64,000 nucleotides of DNA, from NCBI RefSeq assembly GCF_008831285.2, contig NC_045141.1, positions 4,171,224 to 4,235,223 on the forward strand, written 5' to 3'. The translations under genes and the position numbers were made by a program. Source of the stretch: Nymphaea colorata. Taxonomy: Eukaryota > Streptophyta > Magnoliopsida > Nymphaeales > Nymphaeaceae. Under the pieces are notes generated by a model, which saw only the letters and a program-made list of their open reading frames with translations, did no database searches and had not been told where the DNA came from. Below are positions 61,074-64,000 of the stretch, piece after piece. The first letter of the stretch is position 1, and every line of letters begins with the position of its first letter.

Positions 61074-61084
61074 CTTATATATAG
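61074..61084 (-). promoter_or_regulatory. TATA box of array copy 5
   Basis: CTATATATAAG on the minus strand, 27-37 bp upstream of the ATG and preceded by ATTTTGTAT as in copy 4. The leader is shorter than in copy 4 because of a deletion. Confidence 0.55.
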
Positions 61085-62384
61085 ATACAAAATGAAGGGA
61101 CGTGAGCCCATACGTACCGCAACTGTGCACTATTTAATTTGGAACGTAGGAGATGATGCCATCGAACTTTTAGCATGTAAAATTCTGTGTTGAATCTTCT
61201 GGCCAAACAATTTTTTCTAATGGAGGAGGCTTTAGTCATAGACAAGTCTTACCTTCTTAGAGAGGGCAGAGGCAAGTGTGGGCACTGCGTGGGCAATAAC
61301 TTACACAAATCCAGGAATTCTCATTTTTATATTGACATTTAAGGGGTAATTTTTCTCTTGCTATAGGTCAAAATTTTATAACTAATACTTTTTAGCCTGA
61401 ATTTCCTGGCCCCAGCCTTAACTAATGCATACGAACCACCCTCCATCTTGTGGCCAATCATTCATATAGAGTCGTTGTTATAGATCCTTTAACTTTGGGT
61501 AGGTTATTTAGGACTTTGTTATCGCGCATTGCTCGAGATCAAAATATGAACGGCATGTGCAGGACAGAAACCACTTTTCGTCACCATTTTCTAAACCTAT
61601 CTCCCATTTCCATTTATCTAAAATCAACACTCAAAAGTAGAGACAAGTACTACCTTCCGTATCAAATATTTGATGATCTCTTTTTCACTCTTATAGCATT
61701 GGATCATAAGACATCTGTAAAGTGGAGAGGATCAACAATTTGAAAAAATTTTAAATGCAGAACCTATATGTAAAGTGGATTATGATGAGAACGGGGAGGC
61801 AGAGAAGAAGCTGAAATAACCTTCTGCCAAAGTCTATCCAACTGATCACTTCCAGGAAATGGAAAAGATTATTTATGTGTTTCCATCCAAAACATTTTAA
61901 GATACCAAGGTATTCCTTCTATACATTGGCAAAGGATTCTCCTTGATTTCAAGATTTAATCTACATGTCCGAATAAGAACATGGTTAAAAGTAGTATCTT
62001 GGTATCTTCTCAATGTCGAATTGTGGACTGGTAAAAAAAAAAGGTGAAGAAAAATGATCTAGTTTTCATAATTTGTCATGCAACAGGTGACGTGCCTTAA
62101 GAATCTGCTTCGAAGCTTCCATAGCACTCAATTTGGTCCATCTTCTGCGGTGTGTTCTCAGCCTACCATTTGAAGGGCGGCCATAATGAAGAAAGCTCCC
62201 AAGCAACTTAACTGATAATATCTTCCATACTGCCTCTCGTGTAACCGATGGCCTTCAAGAAATTTATTTAAGGGTCCTTCTTGCAAACTGGCTTTTCATT
62301 TGTTAACTAAAATGCATAGCTTGCAACAATGAAGCTATTTTTGTCTTATCCACTCCCTCTATCTCCCTCTCCCTCTCTCTCAAA

Positions 62385-62431
<47 letters not shown>

Positions 62432-62924
62432 GTTAATTTGTGTGCTGAGTAAATAAGAAGGCCATGTGCAGTCAATTTAGATATCTAATTAATTCACCAG
62501 TACCAATATGGTCAAAGTTGTCTTCCTGTCCCCATCTTATCTGCGAATCAACTTAGACCCAATGAAACTTGAATCTCTGTCAATAATATCTTATATAAGC
62601 CTATGGCCCTGTCTCAATCCGTATGACGGGCCATATATCCAACTTATAGATTCTTGATTTAAGCCGCTCAAATGGGTGAAGAATCGCAATGACGACCACT
62701 TGGAGAGTCAACCTTTGTGCACTTCGCCAATTATTTCTGCAGACGATCCTGTAAGAAAAAGACAACACACAGCCAAGCCGAGTGGACGAAAGCTCTGAGG
62801 CGCCCTTCACTAGCACCTGCACCAATGCGTCAATTGTGGTTTGGTTTGCCATTCACTTATTGCTTGTTACAATTAGTACTGCATAACTAGTGAGGGATAA
62901 GTACTTTCGCTGGTTACAATTATC
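61085..62924. other. Gene-free stretch
   Basis: No supported gene. A (CA)n(TA)n microsatellite lies at 62389-62432. Sequence near 62510-62580 (GTCCCCATCTTATCTGCGAA) recalls the flank at 57640, so one more decayed cassette edge may be here. The 83-codon minus-strand frame at 62601-62852 has no recognisable leader or domain. Confidence 0.45.
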
Positions 62925-63405
62925 ACCGCAGAACTAGTCGAGCCAATTTGGGTTGACTTGAACTCGATAATAAAAGTTCAACTCCAGCTTGATTCATCCA
63001 TAAGCGAGTTGTGCTTACGAATTAAATTGATACTCTAAATGTTAAACGACTTGAATTCGAATTTCACTTGTTTAAACTCAACTTGGCTTGGCTTGACTAC
63101 ACAAATACATGAGAGATTTTCAATTGCTAAATGTTTTTATAGGGGATATTTGGATGCAAAATATGTGCATTCATGGTTGTTCATTGTAGAATTAGTTTAA
63201 AAAAACAGCAAAATGATTTAACAAATTAAAAGAAGAGGGGCATGTTAAGTTAACATAAATGAGTTAAGCAAGTTGAGTTGGAGCTCGACTTTGTATCTTC
63301 GAGTCAAGCTTAAACTCGAGCCTATTTTATGGAGTTCAACTCAAGTTCAAGCTGACCTCGAGTTAGAGTTTCTTGAGTTAAGTCGAACTTGACTTGACTC
63401 ATGTG
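62925..63405. mobile_element. Relative of the 22.5-kb hAT-like element (about 480 bp)
   Basis: It ends ACTCATGTGCAGCT, whose inverse AGCTGCACATGAGT resembles the GGCTGCACAAAGAGTC end of the 926-bp element. The opposite end begins GCAGAACTAGTCGAGCC. The arms are again built of CTCGAGTT/AACTCGAG words. No clear duplication is visible at the edges. Confidence 0.5.
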
Positions 63406-64000
63406 CAGCTCTCTCATTACAACCAATTTGTTGCCTGCCTTTTGTAACTCATTTCTGAAGCGTCTTTGACATTTTCTTCGCCTTACTAAACAGAGGTCTG
63501 CTCACTGCATCGCTAGTAAATTATCAGCGACATAACGTTTAACGATGTTTTTTACTCAAAGAAGCCACATCAATGAAACTTCTACTAGCAAGTTGCCCCA
63601 CTTTTTGATGTTTTTTACAGCCAATAATGAATCAGTGGGACTCTAATTGTGCAAGTATTCTGGTTTCCATAGATGACGCTTTTATCTACTACAGGCATGA
63701 AATGGAATTTCAAATACTGCTTGTGGGCTAGAGATCCATGTCCTAGACTAAAAATCTAGGCTCGGTTGAGTCTCCAAGGGAAGGTTACAGACACATGGCA
63801 TGTTGAATAGGTGAGGGTTAATTTCCGCCTTCCTAGATGATGTGAGCTTTGTGGCTGTGATGAAGAGACTATTGAACATGCATCTGTTTTGGAACAGTAC
63901 CTTCATGCAGCAACTATACAGGAGGGTTTGTAAAGTGACAGAAGTTCTGTATTTGAGGAGAAACACACTCGTAAAGTTTCTGGTCGTCAAAAACCAAAAG
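63406..64000. other. Gene-free stretch to the right edge
   Basis: No coding or RNA signal that I can support. Confidence 0.45.

Noticed and set aside
62601-62852. 83-codon frame as another secreted peptide
   Set aside because: No hydrophobic leader and none of the family motifs.

Overview
This is a plant nuclear window, most likely angiosperm. The sequence is mostly AT-rich and repeat-dense, with plant LTR retrotransposons primed by initiator tRNA-Met, a plastid petB fragment inserted in nuclear DNA, plant LRR receptor-kinase pseudogenes and long (TA)n runs. Nothing visible fixes the species. There is no sign of bacterial or organellar genome organisation, and one 100-N assembly gap lies at 37724-37823.

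Layout. (1) 1-2.7 kb: the kinase half of an LRR-XII-type receptor-kinase pseudogene that enters from the left edge, with its intron. (2) 2.7-9.4 kb: mostly gene-free. It holds a copia relic, the petB insertion inside a small repeat, and a short secreted-peptide gene at 8.4 kb. (3) 9.45-19.76 kb: a young Ty3/gypsy element on the minus strand with long LTRs and nearly intact gag and pol. (4) 19.8-31.9 kb: non-coding, with a 926-bp hAT-like element, two duplications, a CACTA-like end and a small LTR fragment. (5) 31.95-34.4 kb: a second LRR receptor-kinase pseudogene, about 89% identical to the first over 480 aligned bases and sharing one of its stop codons. (6) 37.5-39.8 kb and 43.7-49.5 kb: two decayed Ty1/copia elements on the minus strand. 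(7) 40.4-61.1 kb: a minus-strand array of at least five related small secreted-peptide precursor genes or pseudogenes, plus one unrelated Pro/Cys-rich secreted peptide gene. The array is interrupted by the second copia element, a 3.7-kb solo LTR and a 360-bp solo LTR. (8) 61-64 kb: gene-free, with one hAT relative.

The most interesting content is the peptide array. Every copy starts with a hydrophobic leader, four have a TATA box about 30-85 bp upstream, and they share a Pro-rich tail (D-x-W/L-x-S-x-K, then PPxP, and in two copies NPH). The tail is in a different frame from the leader, by the same offset in four of five copies. This is either a spreading pseudogene family or a gene structure that a simple ORF scan misses. 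I do not recognise the family.

The rest of the window is a record of decay. Where the ancestral codon can be inferred, nearly all the stops in the receptor kinases and in the second copia element are C-to-T changes (CGA to TGA, CAG to TAG, CAA to TAA), as expected from deamination of methylated cytosine.
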